From Rehmannia glutinosa (Eukaryota > Streptophyta > Magnoliopsida > Lamiales > Orobanchaceae), in the NCBI GenBank assembly GCA_016081115.2, contig CM071928.1:58721950-58785949 (forward strand): DNA of 64,000 nt, in the 5' to 3' direction. Both the position numbers and the translations under genes were made by a program. This document shows, one piece after another, positions 1-11,655 of the stretch. The notes under the pieces were generated by a model that was not told the DNA's origin, ran no database searches, and worked only from the letters and a program-made list of their open reading frames with translations. Every line of letters begins with the position of its first letter. The stretch's first letter is position 1.

Positions 1-321
1 AAAAACATGTTTACATTCTCTTTGTTGTTAAAAACTAATGCAACCAAACATTCCATGTCCATCAATTTGCATAATCAGTTAAAAAATAAAATTAACTAGC
101 CCACACTTTCTATTATTGAACAGAAAGAAATAATCAAGAAAAATATTGAATATTACCGGGACAGAGGTAGTGTGCTACACGATCAGCTTTGTTTCATCTG
201 CATGATCTTTATTCATGTGGGACTAGAAGCAAATTTAGAAGCTAGTAGAATTCAGACACGATAGACAATCAAAATATGACAAAAACATTACTAGGGGTAT
301 TATTGAAGGGTCTGATCATAC

Positions 322-990
322 CGTTATAGGCCTGGAAAATTGATATACAGGATCCACTTTTCCTGTTCTGAATACCTCCTTGGTGAACTCTGCAAGTATT
401 TGGATAACAAAAGGCCACTAAGCAACAATGGGTCACATGAAAATTACCATAAAAGTCATCTTGACATTGAAGAGAACACAGTGTTCAAATCCATCTTCAG
501 CTAAGTTGGAATATATAAAGGGGAAAACAATGTTTATATGCACTTATTTCATAGTTTATTCCTATATAACTGATCATGTAATAACTAATATGCATTTGGC
601 TTAAACTAGAAAGGCATGAAATGGAAAAGATACATAGAATATTAGTGAATGAAACAGTTATCCACGAACCTCCTGATCCTAGTAAAGCTGTTGCAACGCC
701 TGATACATATCTGACAACTTCAGGTTCAATGCGCAGGAATTGGAAGTCACAGAAAACCAACCATTCAACACTGCAATAAACGAGATGCCTAAGTTCAAAG
801 AATTAGAGGTCAATGACCACTACTTGCATAAATAGCTTCAATGCCGACACAAAAAAGCATTTGAAAGCCGGCTCGTTCTAACCCAGTGAATCACCAGTGG
901 ATGCAAGAAGCTTGACTCGCTCCTTCGATAGCTGTGTGGACGAGCTATCCGACGATCCAAACGACGACGTATCGTGATGTACTATTATCT
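322..990 (-). other. possible 3' exons of an unrecognised plant gene
   Basis: Three short open stretches read on the minus strand look like exons rather than transposon debris. About 985-890 reads through a Ser-rich piece ending KERVKLLAST before a GTGATT donor-like site. About 745-680 reads VVRYVSGVATALLGSG before GTTCGT. About 400-322 reads EFTKEVFRTGKVDP after a TTGCAG acceptor-like site and before GTATGA. Order and strand are consistent, and nothing resembles a transposon protein. I do not recognise the family, the phases were not verified, and the final exon would lie left of the window. Seen: open frames and splice-like dinucleotides. Inferred: a host gene. Confidence 0.3.
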
Positions 991-999
991 AAGTTTGAA

Positions 1000-3190
1000 A
1001 TACAGAGTAGGAAAAAATATATAGACGCATAAAAATGACAAGGTATCTGAAATCTCCGGAGCAATTAATAATATAGCTACAGTTAGTCAGTGACACATTC
1101 CTATCAAATCGGATTTTGTATAACAAAATACAAAAAGTTTACAACAAAAACATTAAAAAATAAATTTCAAAAAATCAATACATGCTGTATGAAGGTGTGG
1201 ATTCACACGCCTTTCACTTCAATTCTTTTCTAACTTTTTGCTTTCAACTTTGGACTATGGTGTAGTATACCTTTACTTTACTTTTATTTTATTTTATTTT
1301 GGATTTTCCGTTAAATTTATTCATTCCACGGAGAAGAAAATATGCATGAGTATCACAAGTTCACAACTAAGCAACTCAAGCACAAGCACGAGATCACAAA
1401 GCTTTCAAAGACATGAATATCCTGTAAAATTCCCAAGAAAACATAATTACAAGATCAAATTGTTTCACATTGTCAAAATAGCAAAAAGCACAAAAACAAG
1501 AATGTAAAATAGAATCTTCTTCAAATTCTCACCATTTCCCTGACTAGTCTCTCTATTCAACCCACCTTCACTAAATGAATAAAGATATCCATAATCATAC
1601 CCTGATAATCCACTTCCATAAGAAAATCCATGAAACTGTACATTCAAAACTGGAGACAACACCACCCCACCAAAACCAGCAAAAATTCCAATATTATCAA
1701 AATTATTAGCTTCAAACGACGGTGCCGTTTGAGGTCTCACCCCAGCCGATCGGCCCGGGATTTCGACGACGCCTTGAACGGGTTTTGATCTTGGAACAGT
1801 TGGTGTTTTTCCCCTGCCTATTGAAAGCTAGCTAAATACAGGTAAAACTAACAGCATAACTAATATGAGATCAAGGTGAAGATTCTTAGAGAGCCTAAAA
1901 TCGAGCCCTTTCAATATGAGAAGGCCTTCTTCATTTAGCTACATTAACAAGTGTAATGAAGCATAAACCAGGACATAGCCATTAGAAATGAGCTGTATAA
2001 AACATAGAAAGATGTTTTCCAGGGATCGAATATCCATTTTGTTTTCTTACTTGGCGAAGGAACCTTGCACGAGTCCACATCGGCAATACATGGAATGGCC
2101 ATTGATTTTCGACCTGCTGCGACACCAAATGAGTAGAAGGAAGGGACGATACAACTCGAACATCAGCTTGTAAAGTCTTCTTGAAATGTTCCAAATGAAA
2201 TATATTTGAAAACTCACTGCAAAAACAAAGCATTAGTGAACATAATTTATTATAAAGTGGAAAAAGAAACTATCCAACCCCTTAACCTCTCAGATGCATG
2301 AATAGATGTACTAAACCAGTAAATTCGCATGCAATACACATGCCAGGTGAAAATTTTAAGCCAAAAGAAAGATTTTTTTCCCTTACATAAAAATCAATAT
2401 CTTTTGGCAAATAGAAAAAAAGATATACCGGGCCATTGATAATAATATGATATTTTGAGAGCCATCCAAAGGAAAACTATATACTAAGTGCCAAAAACCA
2501 TATGTATCAAAATCCATGTTGCACCTTCATGAAGTTAAATCATACTATGAAACACTTTGTCATATTATGCAATGATCAATAAACATAATCAAAACACATT
2601 AATTCTAAAAATCAACCCTTCAACAAATCATGTTAGAATTAACACACACATATATACTCAAGGAAGAATGAAAACTGAAAAACAAACTGGTGGCATGGCA
2701 CTTCATTTTGCAAACGTTTGAAGAACCATATATATCTTGCCATGATTCGAGAATAACAACAAAAATCAGAACCCAAGTTGTAGATATTCATGGTGTAAGC
2801 CTCTGAAAACCCAGCACCACAAATGCTCCTCCATTGCCGCCATCATATCACCACCCAGCCGCTCATTAAAACCACACTGCCACACCAAAGTCTTGTTTCC
2901 CAATAAACCGAAACCTCCTCCTTTTCGCATCCCACATCTTACAACGATGTAAACAGAAATCGCTGCCAAAGAAGCTAGGACGAGGAATTCAAGCATAGAT
3001 AAAAAATAATTGAAATTAGTGCTTATATTTCCATCAACTTGGTCATGCGAGGCTCCGTAGGGTTCGTCGAAAGATGTATTAATACCTTTTGCTAATTACT
3101 AGAAAATCTTCAAATCCCAACAACTTAACCCCATAGGCGAGAAATTTAGGGCAACCACATCTTCACATCTGATAAATTTAGGGCAAAATT
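1000..3190. other. unclassified low-copy sequence with short minus-strand open frames
   Basis: No transposon hallmark was found here. Minus-strand open stretches at about 1740-1465 (Gly/Tyr-rich, ending in a hydrophobic tail), 2233-1982 and 2996-2766 (N-terminal hydrophobic segment) could be further exons of the gene suggested at 322-990, or chance frames. A GC-richer patch at 1730-1790 on minus continues openly into the 1740-1465 frame. None matches a family I know. The stretch from 3000 to 3190 could already belong to the CACTA element that ends at 3924. Confidence 0.25.

Positions 3191-3193
<3 letters not shown>

Positions 3194-3230
<37 letters not shown>
3194..3230. repeat. (GA)n microsatellite
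   Basis: An uninterrupted GA dinucleotide run of about 18 units. It lies just left of the duplicated CACTA subterminal block and creates a spurious Ser/Leu-repeat open frame on the minus strand. Confidence 0.95.
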
Positions 3231-3234
<4 letters not shown>

Positions 3235-3257
3235 GAACAAGGGAAATACCTTGATTT

Positions 3258-3640
3258 GAGCACAGGAGAAAGGATGAACTTTAATTTCACAATGACCTAA
3301 TTAATTAGGAGCCCTAACGACACTGGTTGTAGAACCGGTGTCTAAAGATCTGCTGTTAAAAAATACATCTGATAGATTCCGGCGTGGGTTGCAGTGAAAG
3401 CACGAGCAAGTGGCTGTAATTTCCGGCATGGTGCAGTAGTGAAGGCACGAGCAATGGGGGACGGTGGGAAGGAGCGGCTGAGGGGAGAGGTGATGGGCGA
3501 TGGGCGACGGGGCGCGCGCAGGGGAGATTGGTTTGAGCACGGGAGAAAGGATGAACTTTAATTTCACAGTGACCTAATTAATTAGGAGCCCTAACGACAC
3601 CGGTTGCAGAACCGGTGTCTAAGGATCTGTTGTTAAAAAA
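3258..3640. repeat. 277-bp-spaced direct duplication in the CACTA end
   Basis: The block starting GAGCACAGGAGAAAGGATG at 3258 recurs at 3535 as GAGCACGGGAGAAAGGATG. Both copies continue through AATTTCAC, TTAATTAGGAGCCC and a first CACCGGTT-type unit. The offset is 277 bp and similarity is high over about 90-100 bp. This is a tandem duplication of the boundary between leader and subterminal repeats. Confidence 0.85.
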
Positions 3641-3924
3641 TAAATACACCGGTTCTATAACCGGTGTCAAAAAATCTGGTGTCTAATCTAAAGTAGTTTA
3701 TATATATATACACCGGTTTTGAAATCCGATGCCAAAACCGGTGTCTATTTGGGAAATTATTTTACAATAGACACCGGTTCTAGGAAACCGCTGTTGTTTA
3801 TCAAACGACAACACTAATTAGACACCGGTTTCTTACAAAACCGCTGTTATATGGGAAAAGACACCAGTAAAGTCATACAACCGATGTCTTTTTGGTGGTG
3901 TCTATCAGCAGTTTTCTTGTAGTG
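3258..3924 (-). mobile_element. CACTA (En/Spm-type) transposon end
   Basis: The right border is TTTTCTTGTAGTG at 3912-3924, the complement of the plant CACTA terminus CACTACAAGAAAA. Inside it lie dense subterminal repeats of the type GACACCGGTTCTAGAACCGGTGTC-like units, in both orientations, from about 3590 to 3900. Read on the minus strand this looks like the 5' end: terminus, subterminal repeats, then a GC-rich transcribed-leader-like block at about 3440-3540. No opposite terminus was found to the left, so the element may be truncated or run past the window edge. It abuts the copia gag fragment directly at 3925. Confidence 0.8.
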
Positions 3925-4520
3925 CATAACCTTCATTTCCCACTCAACTGGGAGAGACCTTAGTATGTTCATACACATTCCCTTTTGTCTGTAATCTTTC
4001 CCCAGAGCTGAGAGCTCATTGGTTATCTCTGTGAATCTGGCATCCAGCTGATCCAGACTCTCACCTGCAATCATTTTAAAATTTTCAAATTTTTGAACAT
4101 CAACAATTAACTTGTTTTCCTTAATTTGATCAGACCATTCACAAATTAAGTTTAGTTTTTCCCAAATCTCTTTGGCTGTTTTACAAGATTTAACTTTGTT
4201 AAACATGGTTTTATCAAGAGTTTTATCAAGTATATCCTTGGAAACATTGTGCAAGTTATATCTCTTTTGATCTTCATTTGTCCACTCGCAGCGTGGTTTC
4301 TTCACCATGGCAGGCTTAGGCTCTGCAGGCGCTTCATCTTCTCTTTCAGCAAGAGCAGCCTTTCTTACCACTGTATTAATTGTTAGGATTTGAGTGGCCC
4401 ATCCTCAATCACGAACCACATCTCATCATGTAGGGCTGATAGATGAGCCTGCATATGTATTTTCCAATCATCAAATTCTTCAACAGTGAACATTGGAATG
4501 CGAGTTAGATTTGCTTCCAT
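3925..4520 (-). pseudogene. Ty1/copia gag fragment (UBN2-type), copy 1
   Basis: This encodes the N-terminal part of a plant copia Gag, which forms the cytoplasmic virus-like particle. The ATG at 4520 opens MEANLTRIPMFTVEEFDDW, followed by the MQAHL and VIEDGP motifs. The typical UBN2 core follows: EWTNEDQKRYNL, FNKVKSCKTAKEIWEKL, FENFKM, LDARFTEITNELSALG, then LRSLPVEWEMK near the lower end. A one-base loss near 4385, judged against the related copy at 28.3 kb, breaks the frame and introduces stops. The CACTA terminus cuts it at 3924, so the zinc knuckle and pol are absent. It lies 105 bp downstream of the primer-binding site, which supports the start. The family is shared with the fragments at 28.2 and 48.4-49.7 kb. 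Confidence 0.9.
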
Positions 4521-4625
4521 GATAATAACTTTGCTTTTGAAATAAAAGCTTTAAAAACTTAAGTGTTGAATTTTTGAAAAAGAATGAGATCCAGTAACTA
4601 GTGCGGAAGGCTCAAAGAACCAACC

Positions 4626-4637
4626 GCTCTGATACCA
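4626..4637 (-). promoter_or_regulatory. primer-binding site (initiator tRNA-Met type) of copia copy 1
   Basis: On the minus strand this reads TGGTATCAGAGC, the usual complement of the 3' end of plant initiator tRNA-Met that primes reverse transcription. It starts two bases after the LTR end (...CTTACA) and lies about 105 bp before the gag ATG. Confidence 0.9.
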
Positions 4638-4639
4638 CT

Positions 4640-5061
4640 TGTAAGTCCCAAGGGGGTGATATGTAAAGTTTAGAGGAGGGGGATTTGAATAAACTTTACT
4701 AACTTTTCGATTTTAGTCCTTTTAAATAATTTCAGAGTTAACTCAAGTCAGCTAAGTCCTTGAGGGACAAATAGGTTGGTTTACACAGCAAAGTACCCAC
4801 TTAACAGACTCAACTGAGCTGTTGATAATATGACTTAGCTGTTTTCAACTAACATTTAAAAATGCAGTTGACTTGGTTTTACCAGCGGAAGACTTTCACC
4901 CTTAGAATATTTTAGTACGATTTTCAACACTTGTTTTAACAATGTTATTATCAGCAGACTTAAGTTATTTAACTTACCAGCAGATATAAAAATAATGCAA
5001 AAAATAAAATGCGTTGAAAGTAAATAACACAAGCAATTTATAGTGGTTCGAGGATGGGGTA
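4640..5061 (-). repeat. copia copy 1 LTR, 3' segment
   Basis: Read on minus, this is the last 422 bp of the LTR, ending GGACTTACA just before the primer site. It matches the plus-strand copy at 19136-19399 and 28024-28142. The rest of the same LTR is at 13036-13749; the two parts are separated by the chromovirus-derivative array inserted at 5062. Confidence 0.85.
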
Positions 5062-6832
5062 TGTAACGCCCCGAATTTTATAAAAAGGGATACCATGAAT
5101 AAATTTTTCGCTAAATAAAAAGAGTTATAAATATCTCACAGTTAAACAAAAGGACGACTAAATTTTTACTTCACTGAGAAATAAATAACTCGTACTATTG
5201 AAAACATTGACTATAATCCATGTGCGCAAAGGAAAATAAAAAATTATAAACATTGTCTGAAAACTCTCAATAATTGTAAAAATTCAAAAGAAAACTTTGC
5301 ATGACTCCGATCACATCCATCACTACGTGCCACGCCGGACTCCTAACCTGAAAATTTGTTAATGAAAGGGGTGAGCTATCAACAACTCAGTGGGGACGCA
5401 TTGTCTAAATTAAATACACAAGCATAATCATCATTGTACACACACCTATGGTTTTCATGGTTTGATCAAACAAGCCCGGAGGCTAACTGTGGGTGTACAA
5501 TTAAGTAAGTTTCATGTTTGTACAATTAAGTACCTTCGTGATGTACAATTAAGTACCTTCGTATCATGTCATGTTTAATGTGCCCATACATATAACAATC
5601 ATAACAAGGCATTTAAAATAGACAATAAAATATCCTAGACCTCGAAAGTATCGTTTCCTACATATAAAAATAAACTTAACTTAATACATGGATTTGGCAA
5701 AATTATGAATTAAATAATTGAGTTGAAAGGGATAAGAGATGAAATAAAATTTGAAAGATGAATGTGCTGAATTGTAATTTGTGATAAAGACTCAAGTAAT
5801 TGAGTCGTATAGTGGGCTTTAGGATTTTGAGGGGCATATTTGTAATTTTAGCGGAGTTAGAGTTCATATCCCCCAAACCAAGTTCCAAATTCCTCATTTC
5901 TTAGTTTACACCTTCTGCAACTCCACACCCCTCTGCTCGTCTTCTCAATCTCAATCCTTTCTTTTCTTTTTTGTTTTCTCCTTCCCAAAACAACTAATCT
6001 CATCACCTCCCTCAATGTTACTTTCCAAATCTTTCTGTCCATTCTCTATTTTTCATTTTTTTCGTCAAAACTTCCGTCGAACACTGCCATACACTCACGT
6101 CGGGGAACGGCGAGGTAAGCGGATAGAGGCGGAGGCACGGGCTAGATGGACGGGGAAGGTTTTGAAGGCTGGGTTATTGGCGATAGGACCTGGGCTTTTC
6201 GATCGAGGGTTACGGCGGGTTGCGTAGCGATTTCGATGGTAGTGCGAAGAGTCCGAGTTATTTTCTAGCGACTATGGATTCTCGAATCGACGGGACTGAT
6301 TTCGGGTGTTTGGGTCTGGGGCTTTTCCGGTGGGATTCGACGTTGGTTTCAGTATTGATATAAAACTGGAAGATAAAACTTTGTCGAAAATAATTATCTT
6401 GATTGGATGATTAATGTAATTTTGTCGTGAGAATGAAGGGGAAAAAGAGGACTGAATGTTAGATTGAGATTTGAGAATTTTTGAGGACTCAACGTGACTG
6501 ATGATTTAGATATAGGCTTAGAGTCCCCATTGTATTAGGCCATGTATTAGGTTAAATCTATTGGATATGTATAAATAAAAATTCTTTTCTATCTGATAAT
6601 ATTTTTATAAAACATGAGGACTCCTTTTTGCTAATAAAATTCTGCAGATTTTCAAATAAAATAAAATACACATATGGGCTTTAATAAAGTGGCCTTATAA
6701 AACAGGCCTATCAATGTAATAATCACTGGGCTTACAATAATAAATAGGTAATTCTATGTTGGACCAATAATTAAAATCTTAAAAGGCCAAAAATCACTAT
6801 CCTAAAGATCAAATAATTTATGGGGTGTTACA
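5062..6832 (-). repeat. chromovirus-derivative LTR A
   Basis: A 1771-bp LTR, plus-strand ends TGTAACGCC and GGTGTTACA (so TG...CA on either strand). It is the 3' LTR of the lower unit of the array. A GC-rich patch at about 6090-6350 is probably the transcribed leader part. Open frames inside it are not conserved as protein. Confidence 0.9.
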
Positions 6833-6850
6833 ATTCTACCCCCCTCAAAC
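6833..6850 (-). promoter_or_regulatory. polypurine tract of array unit 1
   Basis: On minus the sequence is TTTGAGGGGGGTAGAAT immediately before LTR A. It follows a GAGGACAAAATTTG stretch typical of chromovirus pol ends, showing that the internal deletion removed pol but kept its last codons and the tract. Confidence 0.85.
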
Positions 6851-6854
6851 AAAT

Positions 6855-8320
6855 TTTGTCCTCGAAATTCAGTTATGTACCTTCATTATGAGTCATAACA
6901 TAAACTCGGGCCTGTCCTCCAAAGCCTTGACCTTTTCTCCCATGTTCTTTGTTCAGAGTAACACATTCCCATGCTGCATGCCCTCGCTTCTTATGCCTAA
7001 AACAAACATCTTTACCCAACAAACAATATCCATTGTGATTTTTCCCACACTTGGCACACAACGGTTTACTAGTCTGGGTGTCTGGTCTAGATTTTACTTC
7101 GGTTCTCGCCTGTTTATTCTGATCTCCCCTCTCGTCTTGATTCCCACTCCAGTTTCGTTTCCCAAAACTCCCTGTCTGTTGCCGGTAGGGGTAGAAATAG
7201 GCCAGGTTACCCGATAGGGGCCTACGGCCTGGCCTACTTTGGGCCCGACCTAGTCTGGCCTATTTCATAAATAGGCTAGGCCAAGGCCTTCTTGTAAGCC
7301 TATTTATGTAAATAGGCCGGCTTATTTATGGTCTATATGTATAAAAAAAATATAATATTTTATATAACCTAATAATGTTATTCTTTTTATATAACCATTT
7401 AATTATTATAATAGATAAAATATATTTTTAAAATAAAAAAATATGGTTCGTAGGCTTTTAACAGGCTTTTAATAGGCTCAGGTCGGGCTTAGGCTTTTAA
7501 ACAGGCCAGGCTTGGGTTGAATAAAAAGTCTATTATATTTAACAGGCCAGGCTTAGGCCGAAAAAACGTGAATCAGCCCTAGGCCGTCCGACGCAAAGCC
7601 TGGCCCGACCTGACCTATTTCCACCCCTAGTTGCCGGTCTAACTCCTGGCTAGCGGCAATCTCTTGAGACCGAAAAACTGTTTCAGCATACGATAATACC
7701 CCATGACCTACTACAATATGCCGTATCCCTGGGCGTAAGCCTGCTCAAAACCTCAATGCTCTCTTACAATCAATTTCTATCATGTGCTCCACGAAGAAAC
7801 TCATCTGGTTGAATTTTCTTTCATATTCTGCAACTGACATTCCTCCTTGCTTCAAATCTCAAAACTCGCGTTCCATTTGCTCCCGATAGTGTTGGGGACA
7901 ATATTTTTCCATTACTATCTCCTTAAACCCTGCCCATGTTAGGGTTGCTCATTCCTCGGCAGACCTCAATCTCCAATAACTCATCCACCATCGACCAACA
8001 TCTTGTACCAGTTGATACTGAGCACAAAGGATTCGTTGTGCCTCAGTACAACCGATTAGTTCAAATGTGCGCTCCATTTATATGAACCATTCGTCTACAT
8101 AAGTGGGTCCTTCTTGCCCATTAAAGGTTGGGGGTGAGAAGCGGTGAAACTGCTCCACCACTTGGGCCTTGGTTAACGCAGGTGCTTGGTTGAATGCGTG
8201 TTCATTCTCGATATTCCATTGGTTCCTTGCCGGTACTGGGTTTGCCTCGTTATTTTGGTTCATGTTGTTATTAGTAGCGAGTGCAATGCTCGGGCTCCGC
8301 GATTCTCGTCTCCGAATCAT
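6855..8320 (-). pseudogene. chromovirus gag, array copy 1 (interrupted by a hAT insertion)
   Basis: This is a degraded Ty3/gypsy chromovirus Gag. The ATG at 8320 opens MIRRRESRSPS and continues through an Asn-rich linker to the Retrotrans_gag region (VVEQFHRFSPPTFNG, YVDEWF), with frame losses. The C-terminal zinc-knuckle segment at 7061-6873 reads CAKCGKNHNGYC and CFRHKKRGHAAWEC; the second Cys of the last knuckle is His. A 444-bp hAT element at 7186-7629 splits the coding region between the Gag core and the knuckles. Its sister at 10.7-11.66 kb carries different lesions. No protease or pol domain follows. Confidence 0.85.
7186..7629. mobile_element. 444-bp non-autonomous hAT element
   Basis: Terminal inverted repeats TAGGGGTAGAAATAGG and CCTATTTCCACCCCTA bound a 444-bp non-coding, AT-rich element. 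The target duplication GTTGCCGG is perfect (7178-7185 and 7630-7637). The empty site exists in the sister unit near 10,965 (GTTGTCGGTCTAACTCC), so the insertion is polymorphic between the two units. Eight-base duplications are characteristic of the hAT superfamily. Inside, repeats of GGCCTA/TAGGCC and AGGCTTTTAA-type words form long imperfect inverted arms. Confidence 0.95.
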
Positions 8321-8833
8321 TTTCCTATAGTCATATACATAGCGTTTCTTAGTACTCTAGGTAGGTCATCATATATCATAGGTTCAAATACTGTCCAATT
8401 AGTGGTGTGAACACTAATATTGTCGTACTCATGCAATTAGTAACTTCTATAAGCCATCAATAACACAATTAACATACCGTTCCAATCACCTTCCTAACAG
8501 TTCGAGTCTAATAAGTATTGGTCATCTATGTTTATATAATTAAAGCCCATTTGGTTTTATCATGAAATTTTCTTTGATATAAAACAATGTAAACATGAAG
8601 ACATATATCGCATGATAACAATAAAACGTGATTTCTCATAGTACTTGACATTAGCATAAAGCTCATAAATCATAACTTGACATGGTCATTGATATAAAAA
8701 CAAATACGCATACCTTGGAGTCGACGTGGTACGGCGGAGATGAATGTTCATAGACATTTTGAAATACAATTTTTTTTAAGAAATAATATTCCCTCATTTT
8801 TATTTTTTTCCACATCTACAGAAACGTAGACAT

Positions 8834-8845
8834 GCTTTGATACCA
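8834..8845 (-). promoter_or_regulatory. primer-binding site, array unit 1
   Basis: Minus strand TGGTATCAAAGC, one mismatch from the initiator tRNA-Met complement, two bases after the end of LTR B. About 510 bp of untranslated leader separates it from the gag ATG at 8320, with nothing else recognisable in that leader. Confidence 0.8.
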
Positions 8846-8847
8846 CT

Positions 8848-10621
8848 TGTAACGCCCCAAATTTTATAAAAAGGGAAACCATTAATAAATTTTTCGCTAA
8901 ATAGAAAGAGTTATAAATATCTCACAGCTAAACAAAAGGATGACTAAATTTTTACTTCACTGAGAAATAAATAACTCGTACTATTGAAAACATTGACTAT
9001 AATCCATGTGCGCAAAGGAAAATAAAAAAAATATAAACATTGTCTGAAAACTCTCAATAATTGTAAAAATTCAAAAGAAAACTTTGCATGACTCCGATCA
9101 CATCCATCACTACGTGCCACGCCGGACTCCTAACCTGAAAATTTGTTAATGAAAGGGGTGAGCTATCAACAACTCAGTGGAGACGCATTGTCTAAATTAA
9201 ATACACAAGCATAATTATCATTGCATACACACCTATGTTTTCATGGTTTGATCAAACAAGCCCGGAGCCTAACTGTGGGTGTACAATTAAGTACGTTTCA
9301 TGTTTGTACAATTAAGTACCTTCGTGTTATGTCATGTTTAATGTGTCCATACATATAACAATCACAACAAGGCATTTATAGTAGACAATAAATAGTAAAA
9401 CCCCACCTTAAAAATGCAGTTCGCGAACTTGAAAAAAATATTGAATTGCTTGAGCTTGAAAATCCTAGACCTCGAAAGTATCGTTTCCTACATATAAAAA
9501 TAAACTTAACTTAATACATGGATTTGGCAAAATTATGAATTAAATAATTGAGGTGAAAGGGATAAGAGATGAAATAAAAATTGAAAGATGAATGTGCTGA
9601 ATTGTAATTTGTGATAAAGACTCAAGTAATTGGGTCGTATAGTGGGCTTTAGGATTTTGAAGGGCATATTTGTATTTTTAGTGGAGTTAAAGTTCATATC
9701 CCCCAAACCAAGTTCCAAATTCCTCATTTCTTAGTTTACACCTTCTGCAACTCCACACCCCTCTGTTCGTCTTCTCGATCTCAATCCTTTCTTTTCTTTT
9801 TTGTTTTCTCCTTCCCAAAACAACTAATCTCATCACCTCCCTCAATGTTACTTTCCAAATCTTTCTGTCCTTTCTCTATTTTTCATTTTTTTCCGTCAAA
9901 ACTTCCATCGAACACTGCCATACACTCACGCCGGGGAACGGCGAGGTAAGCGGATAGAGATGGAGGCACGGGCTAGATGGACGGGGAAGGTTTTGAAGAC
10001 TGGGTTATTGGTGATAGGACCTGGGCTTTTCGATCGAAGGTTACGGCGGGTTGCGTAGCGATTTCGATGGTAGTGCGAAGAGTCCGAGTTATTTTCTAGC
10101 GACTATGGATTCTCGAATCGAGGGGACTGACTTCGGGTGTTTGGGTCTGGGGCTTTTCCGGTGGGATTCGACGTTGGTTTCAGAATTGATATAAAACTGG
10201 AAGATAAAACTCTGTCGAGAATGAAGGGGAAAAAGAGGACTGAATGTGAGATTGAGATTTGAGAATTTTTGAGGACTCAACGTGACTAATGGTTTAGATA
10301 CAGGCTTAGAGTCCCCATTGTATAAGGCCATGTATTAGGTTAAATCTATTGGATATGTATAAATAAAAATTCTTTTCTATCTGATAATATTTTTATAAAA
10401 CATGAGGACTCCTTTTTGCTAATAAAATTCTGCATATTTTCAAATAAAATAAAATACACATATGGGATTTAATAAAGTGGCCTTATAAAACAGGCCTATC
10501 AATGTAATAATCACTGGGATTACAATAATAAAATGGGTAATTCTATGTTGGACCAAAAATTAAAATCTTAAAAGGCCAAAAATCACTATCCCAAAGATCA
10601 AATAATTTATGGGGTTTTATA
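8848..10621 (-). repeat. chromovirus-derivative LTR B (shared middle LTR)
   Basis: A 1774-bp LTR closely matching LTR A along its length. It differs by small indels, for example an extra block near 9394-9460 that LTR C also has and LTR A lacks. It serves at once as 5' LTR of unit 1 and 3' LTR of unit 2. The lower-numbered end is TGTAACGCC; the other end is degenerate (GGTTTTATA instead of GGTGTTACA). Confidence 0.9.
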
Positions 10622-10640
10622 ATTCTACCCCTCTCAAACA
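10622..10640 (-). promoter_or_regulatory. polypurine tract of array unit 2
   Basis: Minus strand TTTGAGAGGGGTAGAATT next to LTR B, equivalent to the tract at 6833-6850 with one substitution. Confidence 0.8.
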
Positions 10641-10729
10641 AATTTTGTCCTCGAAATTCAGTTATGTACCTTCATTATGAGTCATAACATACTCGGGCCT
10701 ATCCTCCAGAGCCTTGACCTTTTCTCCCC

Positions 10730-11655
10730 TGTTCTTTGTTCAGAGTAACACATTCCATGCTGAATGCCCTGGCTTCTTACACCTAAAACAAATATCTTTA
10801 CCCAACAAACAATCTCCATTGTGATTTTTCCCACACTTGGCACACAACGGTTTACTAGTCTGGGTGTCTGGTCCAGATTTTACTTCGGTTCTCGCCTGTT
10901 TATTCTGATCTCCCCTCTCGTCTTGATTCCCACTCTAGTTTCGTTTCCCCAAACTCCCTGTCTGTTGTCGGTCTAACTCCTGGCTAGCGGCAATCTCTTG
11001 AGCCCGAAAAACTGTTTCAGCATACGATAATACCCCATGACCTGCTATAATATGCCGTATCCCTGGGCGTAAGCCCGCTCGAAACCTCAATGCTCTCTTA
11101 CGATCAGTGTCTACCATGTGCTCCACGAAGAAACTCATATGGTTGAATTTTCTTTCATATTCTGCAACAGACAAACCTCCTTGCTTCAAATCCCAAAACT
11201 CGCGTTCCATTTGCTCCCGATAGTGTTGGGGACAATATTTTTCCATTACTATCTCCTTAAACCCTTCCTATGTTAGGGTTGCTCATTCCTCGGCAGACCT
11301 CAATCTCCAATAACTCATCCACCATCGACCAACATCTTGTACCAGTTGATACTGAGCACAAAGGATTCGTTGTGCCTCAGTACAACCGATTAGTTCAAAT
11401 GTGCGCTCCATTGATATGAACCATTCGTCTACATAAGTGGGTCCTTCTTGCCCATTAAAGGTCGGGGGTGAGAAGCGGCGAAACTGCTCCACCACTTGGG
11501 CCTTGGTTAACGCGAGTGCTTGGTTCAATGCGTGTTCATTCTCGACATTCCCTTGGTTACTTGCCGGTACTGGGTTTGCCTCGTTATTTTGGTTCATGTT
11601 GTTATTAGTAGCAGTAGCAGCAGCTCGGGCTCTAGTTCTACGTCTACGAATTATT
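10730..11655 (-). pseudogene. chromovirus gag, array copy 2
   Basis: This is the second degraded chromovirus Gag, without the hAT insertion. The homologous start codon reads ATA; the first surviving Met is at 11597 (MNQNNEANPVPASNQGN). The core runs through FRRFSPPTFNGQEG, FELIGCTEAQRI and WWMSYWRLRSAEE, followed by an in-frame TGA where Trp is expected. It resumes at 11246 as MEKYCPQHYREQMEREFWDL through LSVAEYERKF and RFRAGLRPGIR. The knuckle segment reads CAKCGKNHNGDC and CFRCKKPGH. The final Cys is lost through a one-base deletion (SAWN). The lesions differ from copy 1, so the two gags decayed independently. Confidence 0.88.

Noticed and set aside
6015..6227. A 70-codon plus-strand open frame in LTR A
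   Set aside because: It is not preserved in LTR B at the same place and is antisense to the element; probably the GC-rich leader part of the LTR.
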